In this document: piece by piece, positions 1 through 7,692 of the stretch
How positions within the stretch are numbered: position 1 is the first letter of the stretch
Layout: every line of letters begins with the position of its first letter
From: Actinomycetota bacterium
GTDB taxonomy: Bacteria; Actinomycetota; Acidimicrobiia; Acidimicrobiales; Ilumatobacteraceae
Reading direction: 5' to 3'
Assembly: GCA_009702755.1 (NCBI GenBank)
Contig: WLHL01000014.1
Span: 1 to 33,458, forward strand
Length of the DNA stretch: 33,458 bases
The notes under the pieces: model-generated
What the model was told of the DNA's origin: nothing
The model's input: the letters and a program-made list of their open reading frames with translations, nothing else
Database searches by the model: none
Position numbers and translations under genes: made by a program

Positions 1-36
1 CTCCTTCGCAGTTAGTTCCTATGTATTTGTTTTTTG

Positions 37-110
37 TAGCGTCGATCGGGTTCGAACCGATGACCTTCCGATTATGAGCCGGATGCTCTGACCAACTGAG
101 CTACGACGCC
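37..110 (-). tRNA. tRNA-Met (anticodon CAT)
   Basis: On the minus strand a full cloverleaf can be folded. The acceptor stem GGCGTCG pairs with CGACGCT (one G-T pair), the D-arm is GCTCAGTTGGTCAGAGC, the anticodon loop is CTCATAA and the T-arm carries TTCGAAC. The anticodon CAT fits elongator Met; a lysidine-modified tRNA-Ile2 has the same gene anticodon and cannot be excluded by eye. The CCA end is not encoded. It lies 43 bp downstream of tRNA-Thr on the same strand, so the two may be transcribed together. Confidence 0.93.
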
Positions 111-153
111 CTGGCGTATTGGTCTTCAACCATTCAACAACGCCGAATGGCGG

Positions 154-226
154 AGCCCTCTGTGGGAATCGAACCCACGACCTTTTCCTTACCATGGAAA
201 CGCTCTGCCGACTGAGCTAAGAGGGC
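154..226 (-). tRNA. tRNA-Thr (anticodon GGT)
   Basis: The minus-strand cloverleaf has acceptor stem GCCCTCT pairing with AGAGGGC, a D-arm GCTCAGTCGGCAGAGC, anticodon stem TTTCC/GGAAA with loop ATGGTAA, and a T-arm with TTCGATT. The anticodon GGT reads Thr codons ACC and ACU. The CCA end is not encoded. It sits upstream of tRNA-Met in the same direction. Confidence 0.94.
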
Positions 227-296
227 GCGCACGCTGAAGCAAAGCCTCAGTGAGCCGGACTGAAAATGCTATCGGTCTGTAAGACACTTACTCCAC

Positions 297-302
297 TAGG
301 TT
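297..302 (+). promoter_or_regulatory. Candidate -10 box (TAGGTT) for the acetyltransferase gene
   Basis: TAGGTT matches the actinobacterial TANNNT -10 pattern and lies 7 nt before an in-frame GTG at 310, a spacing that would give a leaderless transcript from 310. No convincing -35 box is visible. This is weak, position-based evidence. Confidence 0.3.
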
Positions 303-318
303 CTTGGGGGTGGGAGAC

Positions 319-816
319 GTGATTATTCGCCATGCGACCGAGGCAGACGCTGAGGCAATTCGCCAGATCTATAACTATGAGGTGGAACACGAAACAGCCA
401 CCTTTGACCTGGTTCCCCGCAGTCTTGAGGACCAAATCGCCTGGCAGAATGCCCGCCAAGGTGCCTTTTGCGTCTACGTCGCCGAGCTGAATGGCGAAGT
501 CGTGGGCTTCGGAGCTCTTTCTCCTTATAAGGAGAGGGCTGCCTACCGGACCTCTGTGGAGGACTCCGTCTACATCCGCCGAGACCTCGGCCGACAAGGC
601 ATTGGCCGGGTCATGCTGAGGCATCTCTTGACTGCCGCTGCCGATGGCGGATTCCACGCTGTGATGGCTCGAATCACCACTCTTTCGGCGGGCTCGATTG
701 CCCTCCATGAGGCTGTGGGGTTCCAATTAGTCGGAATTGAGCGAGAAATCGGCCGAAAGTTCAATAAATGGCTCGATGTGGCGCTGATGCAGTGCCTTTT
801 GCACGAAATCGAGTGA
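319..816 (+). CDS. GNAT-family N-acetyltransferase, phosphinothricin acetyltransferase-like
   Basis: A 165-residue protein of the Gcn5-related acetyltransferase superfamily, subgroup COG1247 (Pat/Bar/MnaT-like), which moves acetyl from acetyl-CoA to a small amine substrate in the cytoplasm. Visible signs are the N-terminal IIRHATEADAEAI opening, the subgroup signature ETATFDLVPRS near residues 25-35, and acetyl-CoA-binding motif A, RRDLGRQGIG, near 87-96, followed by a helix. The C-terminal ALHEAVGF near 128-135 is also typical. The start is uncertain: TTG 304, GTG 310 and GTG 319 are all in frame. GTG 319 gives the family's usual N-terminus, while GTG 310 suits the TAGGTT box upstream. The gene is isolated between tRNA genes, so context gives no substrate. 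Substrates in this subgroup range from methionine derivatives to herbicide-like amines. Confidence 0.85.
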   Translation: MIIRHATEADAEAIRQIYNYEVEHETATFDLVPRSLEDQIAWQNARQGAFCVYVAELNGEVVGFGALSPYKERAAYRTSVEDSVYIRRDLGRQGIGRVMLRHLLTAAADGGFHAVMARITTLSAGSIALHEAVGFQLVGIEREIGRKFNKWLDVALMQCLLHEIE

Positions 817-893
817 TTTTCAGCCGAATTTTGGCGAAATTGGCTGATTTTGGTGATTCTCAACGATTTTGGGGTCAGCCTCGCTGATTTGGG

Positions 894-957
894 GCCAAAC
901 AGCACTCAACCCCGCTGGCGAACCAGCGAGGTTGAATACGGGTTGGGCTGTTTTGGC
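894..957. repeat. Long imperfect inverted repeat / candidate bidirectional terminator
   Basis: The core stem is 907-918 against 923-934 (12 bp, one mismatch) with tetraloop CGAA. An outer pair, gccaaacagc at 894-903 against gctgttttggc at 947-957, extends it with one bulge. It lies between the 3' end of the acetyltransferase gene and the 3' end of tRNA-Tyr, where both transcripts converge, so a terminator role is plausible. No clean U-run follows the core stem on either strand. The stretch 817-893 upstream holds imperfect repeats of gctgattttgg-like sequence and no gene that I can support. Confidence 0.5.
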
Positions 958-988
958 TTTCGCCATTTCAGTTTCATGGATTGCTCCA

Positions 989-1073
<85 letters not shown>

Positions 1074-1103
1074 CTATATGAACTGCCAAGGTTATCGGGT
1101 GAC

Positions 1104-1109
1104 TAGCCT
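1104..1109 (+). promoter_or_regulatory. Candidate -10 box (TAGCCT) of yajQ, leaderless spacing
   Basis: TAGCCT fits TANNNT and is followed by exactly 8 nt before the yajQ ATG. No Shine-Dalgarno sequence is present in those 8 nt (TCCACCCC). The arrangement matches other genes in this window and predicts that transcription begins at or next to the A of the ATG. Confidence 0.45.
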
Positions 1110-1117
1110 TCCACCCC

Positions 1118-1606
1118 ATGCCTTCATTCGACATTATTTCTGAAGTTGACCGTCAAGAACTCCGCAATGGAGTGGACCAGGCCCAGCGCGAGATGACCCA
1201 GCGCTTCGATTTCAAGGGGACGAACTCCTCCATTGAGCAGAATGACCTGGTCATCACCATCAAGACCATCTCAGAAGAAAAGGCTCGTGCCGTGCGAGTT
1301 CTTCTCGAAGAGAAGTTTGTGAAGCGCGGGATGTCATTGAAGGGCATCGACTGGGGCAAGTTTGAACAAGCCAGCGGCGACACCGTTCGTCAACTTGTGA
1401 CCATCAAGGTCGGCATCTCTTCTGACAAAGCAAAAGAGATCAACAAGCTCATCAAGGAAAAAGGTCCGAAGGGCACCACGAGCCAAACACAAGGTGAGCA
1501 AGTACGCGTCACAAGTAAGAAGCGCGATGACTTGCAAGCAGTGATGGCATTGCTCAAAGGCGAAGACCTTGGCATTCCGTTGCAGTTTGAAAACTTCCGC
1601 GACTAA
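1118..1606 (+). CDS. yajQ: YajQ family nucleotide-binding protein
   Basis: A 162-residue cytoplasmic protein that matches the YajQ/DUF520 family over its full length (usual length about 160). It starts with the family's MPSFDIISEVDRQELRN block, followed by QRFDFKGT, and ends with the characteristic LGIPLQFENFRD. Family members have two ferredoxin-like domains and bind nucleotides; a Xanthomonas homologue is a cyclic-di-GMP effector and an E. coli homologue binds nucleotides or tRNA. The exact role here is not known. The ATG start is supported by the conserved N-terminus and by a TANNNT box 8 nt upstream without a ribosome binding site. The gene stands alone, divergent from tRNA-Tyr. Confidence 0.95.
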   Translation: MPSFDIISEVDRQELRNGVDQAQREMTQRFDFKGTNSSIEQNDLVITIKTISEEKARAVRVLLEEKFVKRGMSLKGIDWGKFEQASGDTVRQLVTIKVGISSDKAKEINKLIKEKGPKGTTSQTQGEQVRVTSKKRDDLQAVMALLKGEDLGIPLQFENFRD

Positions 1607-1618
1607 AACTTTTACGAA

Positions 1619-2104
1619 ATTGCGATAGTCGCTGCACAAATGTTGAACGCCGATTAATCGTCGGGCATTTTGCAATTCTTTTTGCCTCTCCCTGCTTACA
1701 GTTAAGTCGTACACATCTTCCCCATGACACACGGAGGAGAATGAACGATGTCAATCACACAATCTCGAAGATACGAGATGCACGAAGTATTGCGGGAGAA
1801 ATCGGGCGTGGGCGTAGCAGACACACTTGTTGAACATTTACCGCCAGAAGGTTGGGGTGATGTTGCAACGAAGAAGGACCTTTCACAGGTACGAACAGAA
1901 CTTCAGATGGAAATCGCTTTGTTGCGATCAGAATTGCACCAGGAGATCGCACTATTGAGATCAGAGATGATTCAGATGGAAGAACGACTCACGATGAAAA
2001 TTGATTTGGCTATCGCAAAAGCAATTTCCAATCAGAACAAGTGGATGATCGGATTTATGTTTTCGCTTGTGGTGCCTATGAGCATCGCATTATTGCGATA
2101 GTCG
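1619..2104. repeat. 13-bp direct repeats flanking the small coiled-coil gene
   Basis: The 13-mer attgcgatagtcg occurs at 1619-1631, just after the yajQ stop, and again at 2092-2104, spanning the stop codon of the small gene at 1748. The two copies bracket that gene and its leader. Such flanking repeats can be left by insertion or by duplication, but no integrase, transposase or tRNA target accompanies them, so chance cannot be ruled out. Confidence 0.35.
1748..2101 (+). CDS. Small coiled-coil protein with C-terminal membrane segment
   Basis: A 117-residue protein that I cannot assign to a function. Residues about 42-85 form a strong heptad-like coiled coil with a repeated EIALLRSE unit, and residues about 97-116 are a hydrophobic membrane segment ending in LLR. 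The layout (short N-terminal head, coiled coil, single C-terminal membrane anchor) resembles the DUF1640/CCDC90-like group, but this is a resemblance in architecture only. The ATG has a strong Shine-Dalgarno sequence, GGAGGAG, 8 nt upstream, unlike its neighbours with leaderless-type starts. The 141-bp leader before it carries no convincing terminator. It is flanked by 13-bp direct repeats. Confidence 0.75.
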   Translation: MSITQSRRYEMHEVLREKSGVGVADTLVEHLPPEGWGDVATKKDLSQVRTELQMEIALLRSELHQEIALLRSEMIQMEERLTMKIDLAIAKAISNQNKWMIGFMFSLVVPMSIALLR

Positions 2105-2120
2105 TAACAGGTTTCAAGAA

Positions 2121-2140
2121 TGTGGGTCAGCCGGCCCACA
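2121..2140. terminator. Candidate hairpin between convergent genes
   Basis: TGTGGGTC pairs with GGCCCACA around an AGCC loop (8 bp including one G-T pair). It overlaps the last codons of the lipoprotein gene and lies 20 bp past the stop of the facing small gene. The position suits a shared terminator, but no T-run follows on either side. Confidence 0.4.
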
Positions 2141-3056
2141 CGTAGCCAGCGCCTAATTGCACCGGGTCGCCGTTTCCGGCCCACACACTGAGAACACCTT
2201 TTTCAGTCACCATTGCTGAGCGCTGACCGTTCATCACGTACGACGCAGTTCCACGAGGAATTTCAATTGTTGAATGTGATTCAAATGCTTCTGCGTAGCG
2301 GAAGTCGAGAATGTCTTTCCCTTCAGCACCATCGCGCCGGGTCACAAGATTCTCGTTCTCATCTGCACCAACAAGACCGACACGCCAGAGATCCTCAGAC
2401 TCCCAATTCACGGTATCGGTGATGAGTTCGCCGGAACGAAGTGTTCCTTCACTAACTGTTGCAATCCACACAAAGGCGCCCTTGGGCGTAAAGCCACTAA
2501 TTGCAACTTGATCACCGTTAATCCATGCTGACTTGTACATCGTTGCTTCATTGGCCTTCGGAAGCGCAATGGTTGTTGACGGTTTTTCTGGTGCAGCGAC
2601 AGACGATATCAGCAACTCTTCATAGGTAACCAACGCCAATAGTTCGCCATCGGGGCTGATTGCAGGCAAGTGACCCATGAGTTGCAACCATTCGCCTTTC
2701 TTCTTCCCCTCATAAAACGTGATGCCACTTACTGGTTCACAACATGCACCAACAAAAACAGTGCAATCTTTGGGCGACACTGCAACTGATTCCACCACCG
2801 TGAGATCATTCCCCGTGGTTTGTGCAAATGGGTCATCACCGAGCTGATCTAGTTCGCGTGGCGTGTTTGACGAAGGGTCATCCCACACGCGCACTCGATA
2901 CTTTTCCGTAATCGCAGAGAGACCCATTGTGGGTTTCTCGATTGTCGCAGCACAAGCGGCAACTACAGCCGTGTCCTTCTCATTATCTGGAGTTGACTTC
3001 GTTGTGGAAGAACACGCAGAGAGAAGAACAACTGCAACAACGAGAAGTCGCTTCAT
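2127..3056 (-). CDS. Putative lipoprotein of unknown function
   Basis: A 309-residue protein with a type II signal peptide: MKRLL, a hydrophobic stretch, then the lipobox LSAC with lipidated Cys15. It should therefore be anchored to the outer face of the cytoplasmic membrane after a flexible SSTTKSTPDNEK linker. The rest has repeated beta-strand-like segments (for example AISPDGELLALVTYEELL, and KGAFVWIATVSEGTL) resembling WD40/beta-propeller-type folds, but I do not recognise a named family. Two Cys pairs (VAACAA near 35; GACCEP near 105) may form disulphides. It follows acs on the same strand with only 3 bp between them, and the SD GAGGA lies 7 nt before its ATG, so the two are probably co-transcribed. 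Confidence 0.8.
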   Translation of the reverse strand: MKRLLVVAVVLLSACSSTTKSTPDNEKDTAVVAACAATIEKPTMGLSAITEKYRVRVWDDPSSNTPRELDQLGDDPFAQTTGNDLTVVESVAVSPKDCTVFVGACCEPVSGITFYEGKKKGEWLQLMGHLPAISPDGELLALVTYEELLISSVAAPEKPSTTIALPKANEATMYKSAWINGDQVAISGFTPKGAFVWIATVSEGTLRSGELITDTVNWESEDLWRVGLVGADENENLVTRRDGAEGKDILDFRYAEAFESHSTIEIPRGTASYVMNGQRSAMVTEKGVLSVWAGNGDPVQLGAGYVWAG

Positions 3057-3059
3057 CGC

Positions 3060-5012
3060 CTAATCCTCGCTCGGGGCTTCCGACGCCCGCTTTTGCAGCT
3101 CGTTGACTACGTTTGCGTCGGCAAGTGTCGTCGTGTCCCCCAGGTTTCGGCCCTCTGCAACATCGCGCAACAAACGTCGCATGATCTTGCCACTACGAGT
3201 CTTTGGCAACTCAGGCGTGAAGTAGATCGTCTTTGGCTTTGCAATGGCGCCGATTTCACCTGCCACGTGATTACGCAGAACTTGTTCATCAACTTCCATG
3301 CCACCCACCAAGGTGACGTAGGCGATGATTGCTTGACCAGTCGTTGCATCATTTGCACCCACCACTGCTGCTTCTGCAACAGATGGGTGCGATACCAACG
3401 CTGATTCCACTTCTGTTGTGGAGATTCGGTGTCCTGACACATTCATCACGTCATCAACGCGACCGAGCAACCAGAGATACCCATCGTCATCCAACTTGGC
3501 GCCGTCACCAGCGAAGTAGCGACCTTCGAAACGTGACCAGTACGCATCTTTGTAACGCTCAGGGTCTTTCCAGATTCCACGCAACATGCCGGGCCACGGA
3601 TGTGTGAGTGTCAGATAGCCACCGCCGTGTTCCACATGCTTGCCGTCGTCATCAAGAAGTTCTGCACCGATACCAGGTAACGGGAACGTTGCAGAACCAG
3701 GCTTGGTTGTTGTTGCACCAGGCAATGGCGAAATCATGATGCCACCAGTTTCTGTTTGCCACCATGTGTCAACAATCGGACAGTTACCGCCGCCGATGTT
3801 CTCGTGATACCACATCCACGCTTCAGGGTTAATGGGCTCGCCCACACTGCCCAACAATCGCAATGATGAAAGATCGTGCTTTGCAGGTTCTTCCACTCCC
3901 CACTTCATGAACGTGCGAATTGCCGTTGGCGCAGTGTAGAAAATCGTGACCTTGTATTTATCAATAATCTGCCACATGCGGTCGTTGCCGGGAAAGTTAG
4001 GAACACCTTCGTACATCACCTGAGTGGCGCCATTACTTAATGGTCCGTACACGATGTAGCTGTGTCCGGTGATCCACCCAACATCTGCGGTGCACCAGTA
4101 GATGTCCTTTTCAGGATTGAGGTCGAACACGTACTTGTGCGTGTAGGTCACATGGGTGAGGTACCCGCCCGTGGTGTGCATGATGCCTTTGGGCTTGCCA
4201 GTCGTTCCTGAGGTGTACAGCAAGAACAACAACTGTTCAGAATCCATTGGTTCTGCAGGGCACACTGCATCTGCGGCTGCCATGAGGTCGTGATACCAGT
4301 GATCACGACCAGCTTTCATTTGAACGGGGTTATTGCCACGCTGCACCACCACAACACTGGTGATTGTCGTGGTGTTGTCGACTGCTTCGTCAGCCTGTGG
4401 CTTGAGAGGGAACACTTCGCCGCGGCGATATCCGCCATCAGCAGTAATCAAAACTTTTGCTTCGGCGTCGTTAATGCGATCAGCAAGTGCTTGTGATGAG
4501 AAGCCGCCGAACACCACAGAGTGTGCAGCACCAATGCGTGCACACGCGAGCATGGCAACAGCGGCTTCCACAATCATTGGCAAGTAGATGTTGACGCGAT
4601 CACCCTTCTGAACCCCAAGGCCCTTCAGCACATTGGCAAACTTCTGCACTTCGTCAAGCAGTTGCGCATAGGTGACCGTGCGCGAATCGCCCGGTTCACC
4701 TTCAAAATGAATCGCTACTTTGTCACCCTTGCCTGCAAGAACATGACGATCAAGGCAGTTGTACGAGACATTGAGTTGACCGCCAACAAACCACTTACTG
4801 AAGGGAAGTTCCCACTCACACACGGTATCCCATGGCTTCTGCCAGATGACCAACTCTTCTGCTTGCCGAGCCCAGAATGCTTCATAATCCTCATTGGCTT
4901 CGTCATAGAGATGAGTGCCAACAACGAGGGAGTTCTTCTTGAATGCATCGGACGGCACGAATGTGCGCTTTTCCCACTGCAGAGCATCAATTGTCTCGTG
5001 ATTCTCGGTCAT
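3060..5012 (-). CDS. acs: Acetyl-CoA synthetase (AMP-forming)
   Basis: A 650-residue cytoplasmic enzyme that converts acetate, ATP and CoA into acetyl-CoA, AMP and PPi, feeding acetate into central carbon metabolism. It carries the ANL-family phosphate-binding loop [11 protein letters not shown] at 266-276, the acetate-pocket block [10 protein letters not shown] at 415-424, and the hinge/C-terminal motif [14 protein letters not shown] at 523-536. The motif KTRSGK ends at Lys609, the lysine needed for adenylation and the target of regulatory acetylation; the number matches that in enterobacterial Acs. The reading frame stays open upstream to 5483, but ATG 5012 gives the normal family length and has AGGGGG upstream. 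It is divergent from the EamA gene and leads into the lipoprotein gene. Control by lysine acetylation is inferred only from the conserved site. Confidence 0.97.
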   Translation of the reverse strand: MTENHETIDALQWEKRTFVPSDAFKKNSLVVGTHLYDEANEDYEAFWARQAEELVIWQKPWDTVCEWELPFSKWFVGGQLNVSYNCLDRHVLAGKGDKVAIHFEGEPGDSRTVTYAQLLDEVQKFANVLKGLGVQKGDRVNIYLPMIVEAAVAMLACARIGAAHSVVFGGFSSQALADRINDAEAKVLITADGGYRRGEVFPLKPQADEAVDNTTTITSVVVVQRGNNPVQMKAGRDHWYHDLMAAADAVCPAEPMDSEQLLFLLYTSGTTGKPKGIMHTTGGYLTHVTYTHKYVFDLNPEKDIYWCTADVGWITGHSYIVYGPLSNGATQVMYEGVPNFPGNDRMWQIIDKYKVTIFYTAPTAIRTFMKWGVEEPAKHDLSSLRLLGSVGEPINPEAWMWYHENIGGGNCPIVDTWWQTETGGIMISPLPGATTTKPGSATFPLPGIGAELLDDDGKHVEHGGGYLTLTHPWPGMLRGIWKDPERYKDAYWSRFEGRYFAGDGAKLDDDGYLWLLGRVDDVMNVSGHRISTTEVESALVSHPSVAEAAVVGANDATTGQAIIAYVTLVGGMEVDEQVLRNHVAGEIGAIAKPKTIYFTPELPKTRSGKIMRRLLRDVAEGRNLGDTTTLADANVVNELQKRASEAPSED

Positions 5013-5090
5013 ACATTGCCCCCTGGTGCCATACCGAACACTAGTGAAAAGAACTCTCTCCTTCGTAGGGCAACCGACAAGACTGGAGCT

Positions 5091-5999
5091 ATGAATTCCC
5101 CCATCTTGGGTCGCGACACCGACCAGCACTTTGGCCCGACCGAATGGGGCATGAGCACCATGGTCGCGCTGTCTTGGGGAGCATCTTTTCTCTTCATCGC
5201 CATCGCCATCGATCACGTGGCTACCGGTGTTGTGCCCTTTGCTCGACTCGCATTTGGTGCCATTGCATTGGCTTGCTTTCCTGCAGCTCGCAAGCGCATT
5301 GATCGCAGCGCCATGAAGCGAGTGGCCATGCTGGGTCTCGTTGCAATGACAATCCCCTTTTATCTCTATCCATTGGCTGAGCAATCGGTGTCGTCTTCGA
5401 TCACTGGCATGATCAATGGTTCTATCCCCATCACGACTGTTTTGGCCGCAGCCATCCTCACGCGGCGAGCACCGTCTGGCCAACGCATCATTGCTGTTCT
5501 CATCGGCTTCTTTGGAATTGCACTCATTTCATTCGGGAGCGTGGGCGACGGCAAAGGTGCCTCTGCGCACGGAGTGATCTTCTTGTTGGCAGCGACCTGT
5601 TGCTACGCATTCACCAGCATCATGTCGAGAGAGATGCAAGTGAAGTACGGGACTCTCACCGTCTTGTTATGGCAGGAACTTTTCGCTCTGTTGTTCTCAT
5701 TGCCACTTGCGATTCCAGCCTTGATGAGTGATGACACCACGTTTACCTGGTCGGCATTCTTTGCCTTGTTTGTGCTGGGAACAGTGGGAACAGGTTTTGC
5801 TTATGTGGTGTACGGAACACTGATGGTGCGTGCTGGCGCAGTGCGAGGCGTCATCGGCGTTTTCTTCACACCCATCGTGGCAACCATTCTTGGACTTGTC
5901 TTTCTCGACGAATCCGTCAGCATCATTGCCGTAGTGGGAATGTGCATCGTGATTTGCGGGGCGTACCTCACGAGCCGCCCCGACAAAGTTGCTGCTTAA
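5091..5999 (+). CDS. EamA/DMT-family membrane transporter
   Basis: A 302-residue integral membrane protein with about ten hydrophobic segments, arranged as two EamA repeats typical of the drug/metabolite transporter superfamily. The first repeat begins [20 protein letters not shown] and contains the P-F-A-R-L-A-F segment common near the second helix. The second begins after residue about 160 ([17 protein letters not shown]). Members export amino acids, metabolites or drugs; the substrate cannot be read from sequence. The reading frame continues upstream into acs as antisense, so the start is chosen at ATG 5091 with GGAG just before it. ATG 5151 ([10 protein letters not shown]) is a reasonable alternative. 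It is divergent from acs (78 bp apart) and overlaps the end of the facing ABC permease gene by 4 bp. Confidence 0.88.
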   Translation: MNSPILGRDTDQHFGPTEWGMSTMVALSWGASFLFIAIAIDHVATGVVPFARLAFGAIALACFPAARKRIDRSAMKRVAMLGLVAMTIPFYLYPLAEQSVSSSITGMINGSIPITTVLAAAILTRRAPSGQRIIAVLIGFFGIALISFGSVGDGKGASAHGVIFLLAATCCYAFTSIMSREMQVKYGTLTVLLWQELFALLFSLPLAIPALMSDDTTFTWSAFFALFVLGTVGTGFAYVVYGTLMVRAGAVRGVIGVFFTPIVATILGLVFLDESVSIIAVVGMCIVICGAYLTSRPDKVAA

Positions 6000-6745
6000 G
6001 CATCTCGCTTTACAAATAAGACAGCGCTAAGGACGACAAACACTGTCACAAAGGCAGTGAAATACATCGCCGAAACACCCCATGAGTTCATCTCTGAATC
6101 CAGTACGTCTCGGACCAATTGAAACCCATTTTGGACAGGTGCCCATCGAAAGAAATTTTTGTCAGTTGCGACTGTGAGAAGTCCGAAAATCAATCCTTCA
6201 ATGATGGTGGGCCACAGCAGCAGTGCAGAGAGGGCACCAGGAGGACTCTTGAAGATAACGCCCAACGCAAGACCCAGAATTGCCATCAACGGCACGAGGA
6301 CAAAGAAAGCCAAGATAATGCGATCGTTCTCTCCAATTAGTTCGAACTGAAGTCCGCGAGCATTCATAATGATCTGAGACAGCCCAAGGCACCCGATCAT
6401 GAGAACTACAACTGCGCCGATTGCAACGGCAACCATTGTCACCAGTTTGGCCAGCAAGACTGTCCAACGTTGTGGAGTCGCTACCAATGTGATGCGAATT
6501 GTGCCTTGGGAATATTCCTGTGTCGAACACAAAACGCCAACGACTCCGATCAGGAGTGCAACAAGTGGACCGAATCCCGAGACATTGGCAATCACAGTTG
6601 ATCCCACGACGCCATCTTTAAAAGCAAACTGCGCGATTAACGCCTGGATAACCATGGGGAGGAACACGGCGCATATGAGGACAACCTTGGGGGCACGGGT
6701 CGTACGCAGTTTGAATAGTTCAGAACGAAAAACATTAAGCATCAT
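5996..6745 (-). CDS. ABC-2 type transporter permease
   Basis: A 249-residue integral membrane protein with six hydrophobic segments, matching the ABC-2 permease group that exports drugs, antibiotics or surface molecules. It opens with the typical cytoplasmic LNVFRSELFKLRTTRAP segment. Between helices 2 and 3 is the conserved block STQEYSQGTIRITLVATP, found in these permeases next to the ATPase coupling helix. Its start overlaps the ATPase stop (ATGATG/TGA), showing translational coupling, and AAGGA lies a few bases upstream. Substrate is unknown. The pairing of one ATPase and one permease implies homodimers of each. Confidence 0.9.
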   Translation of the reverse strand: MMLNVFRSELFKLRTTRAPKVVLICAVFLPMVIQALIAQFAFKDGVVGSTVIANVSGFGPLVALLIGVVGVLCSTQEYSQGTIRITLVATPQRWTVLLAKLVTMVAVAIGAVVVLMIGCLGLSQIIMNARGLQFELIGENDRIILAFFVLVPLMAILGLALGVIFKSPPGALSALLLWPTIIEGLIFGLLTVATDKNFFRWAPVQNGFQLVRDVLDSEMNSWGVSAMYFTAFVTVFVVLSAVLFVKRDA

Positions 6746-7668
6746 TTGATTCCTTCACTGGAAGAACCGGTTTCGCCACGGAACTCCACCGATGCGTCTG
6801 TTGCATCAAGGAAGGCCTGTTCAAGAGAACCCGTTTGCGGGGAAAGCTCATGCAACACAATGTTGTTCGTAGCGGCAATCTCACCAACTTGAATTGCTGT
6901 CACTGCATGGAAGTCACCGCCATCGTTTGTTCGTTCCACTGTGCCGCCTTGAGCAGTGACCAAGGTGGCAAGGGCATCAAACTGTGGGGAGACGACACGT
7001 ACCCATGACTTCGCATGTTGTGTCATGAACTGTGCAATGGGGCCAGCAGAGATGAGCTTTCCTTGACCAATCACCACAAGATCATCGGCAACCAGTGATA
7101 ATTCCACCAACTGGTGGCTGCTCACCAACACGGAACGACCCGCATCAGCAAGACTTCGCATGACATCACGGGTCCAACGAATTCCTTCTGGGTCAAGTCC
7201 GTTGGCAGGCTCGTCGAGAATGACCGTGTGCGGATTACCAAGCAGAGCAACTGCAAGACCAAGACGCTGACGCATACCGAGTGAGAACTTCCCGACTTTG
7301 GTTTTTGCAACGTCAGACATGCCGACTTGATGGAGGACTTCATCCACCCGGCTCTTGGGGAAACCATGCGTCATCGCAATCCAACGCAGATGATTTTGTG
7401 CACTACGGCCCTTGTGAGCATCGCCTGCGTCAAGAAGAGAACCGACATGCGTCAACGGCTGATCAAGGTCGCTGTATTTCTTGCCATCAAACGTGACCGA
7501 GCCAGCATCTGCAGCATCAAGACCCAGCATGCAACGCATCGTTGTGCTCTTGCCCGAACCATTCGGCCCGAGGAACCCCGTCACTCGTCCGGGAGTCACT
7601 GTGAAAGACAGGTCGTCGACCGCTTTCTTTGACCCGTAAGTCTTTGTCAGTCGGTCAACAACAATCAT
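6742..7668 (-). CDS. ABC transporter ATP-binding protein (drug-export type)
   Basis: A 308-residue ATPase of the CcmA/DrrA-like group that powers the adjacent ABC-2 permease. Visible motifs are Walker A GPNGSGKS (34-41), signature SLGMRQ (129-134), Walker B TVILDE (148-153) with D-loop GLDP following, and the switch His185 in LVSSHQ. The region after about 220 is a C-terminal extension usual in this group. The gene begins 24 bp after the methyltransferase stop on the same strand. It may be read through from the nuo operon or from a local TANNNT box 6 nt before the ATG. Nothing in the sequence ties it to respiration. Confidence 0.95.
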   Translation of the reverse strand: MIVVDRLTKTYGSKKAVDDLSFTVTPGRVTGFLGPNGSGKSTTMRCMLGLDAADAGSVTFDGKKYSDLDQPLTHVGSLLDAGDAHKGRSAQNHLRWIAMTHGFPKSRVDEVLHQVGMSDVAKTKVGKFSLGMRQRLGLAVALLGNPHTVILDEPANGLDPEGIRWTRDVMRSLADAGRSVLVSSHQLVELSLVADDLVVIGQGKLISAGPIAQFMTQHAKSWVRVVSPQFDALATLVTAQGGTVERTNDGGDFHAVTAIQVGEIAATNNIVLHELSPQTGSLEQAFLDATDASVEFRGETGSSSEGIK

Positions 7669-7674
7669 GGTGTC

Positions 7675-7680
7675 AACCTA
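7675..7680 (-). promoter_or_regulatory. Candidate -10 box (TAGGTT) of the ABC transporter genes
   Basis: On the minus strand TAGGTT is followed by GACACC and then the ATG of the ATPase gene, again a leaderless-type spacing (6 nt) with no Shine-Dalgarno sequence. A small hairpin (AGGTG/CACCT, loop AATA; 7686-7699) straddles the preceding methyltransferase stop and could partly separate the two units. Confidence 0.35.
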
Positions 7681-7692
7681 GTTCAGGTGTAT

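Noticed and set aside
4521-5090. N-terminal extension of the EamA transporter frame into acs
   Set aside because: The extension is antisense to conserved acs codons and shows no transporter sequence; the start near 5091 is natural.
5013-5483. N-terminal extension of acs upstream of 5012
   Set aside because: It would add 157 residues not found in the family and would be antisense to the EamA gene; ATG 5012 gives Lys609 at the expected number.
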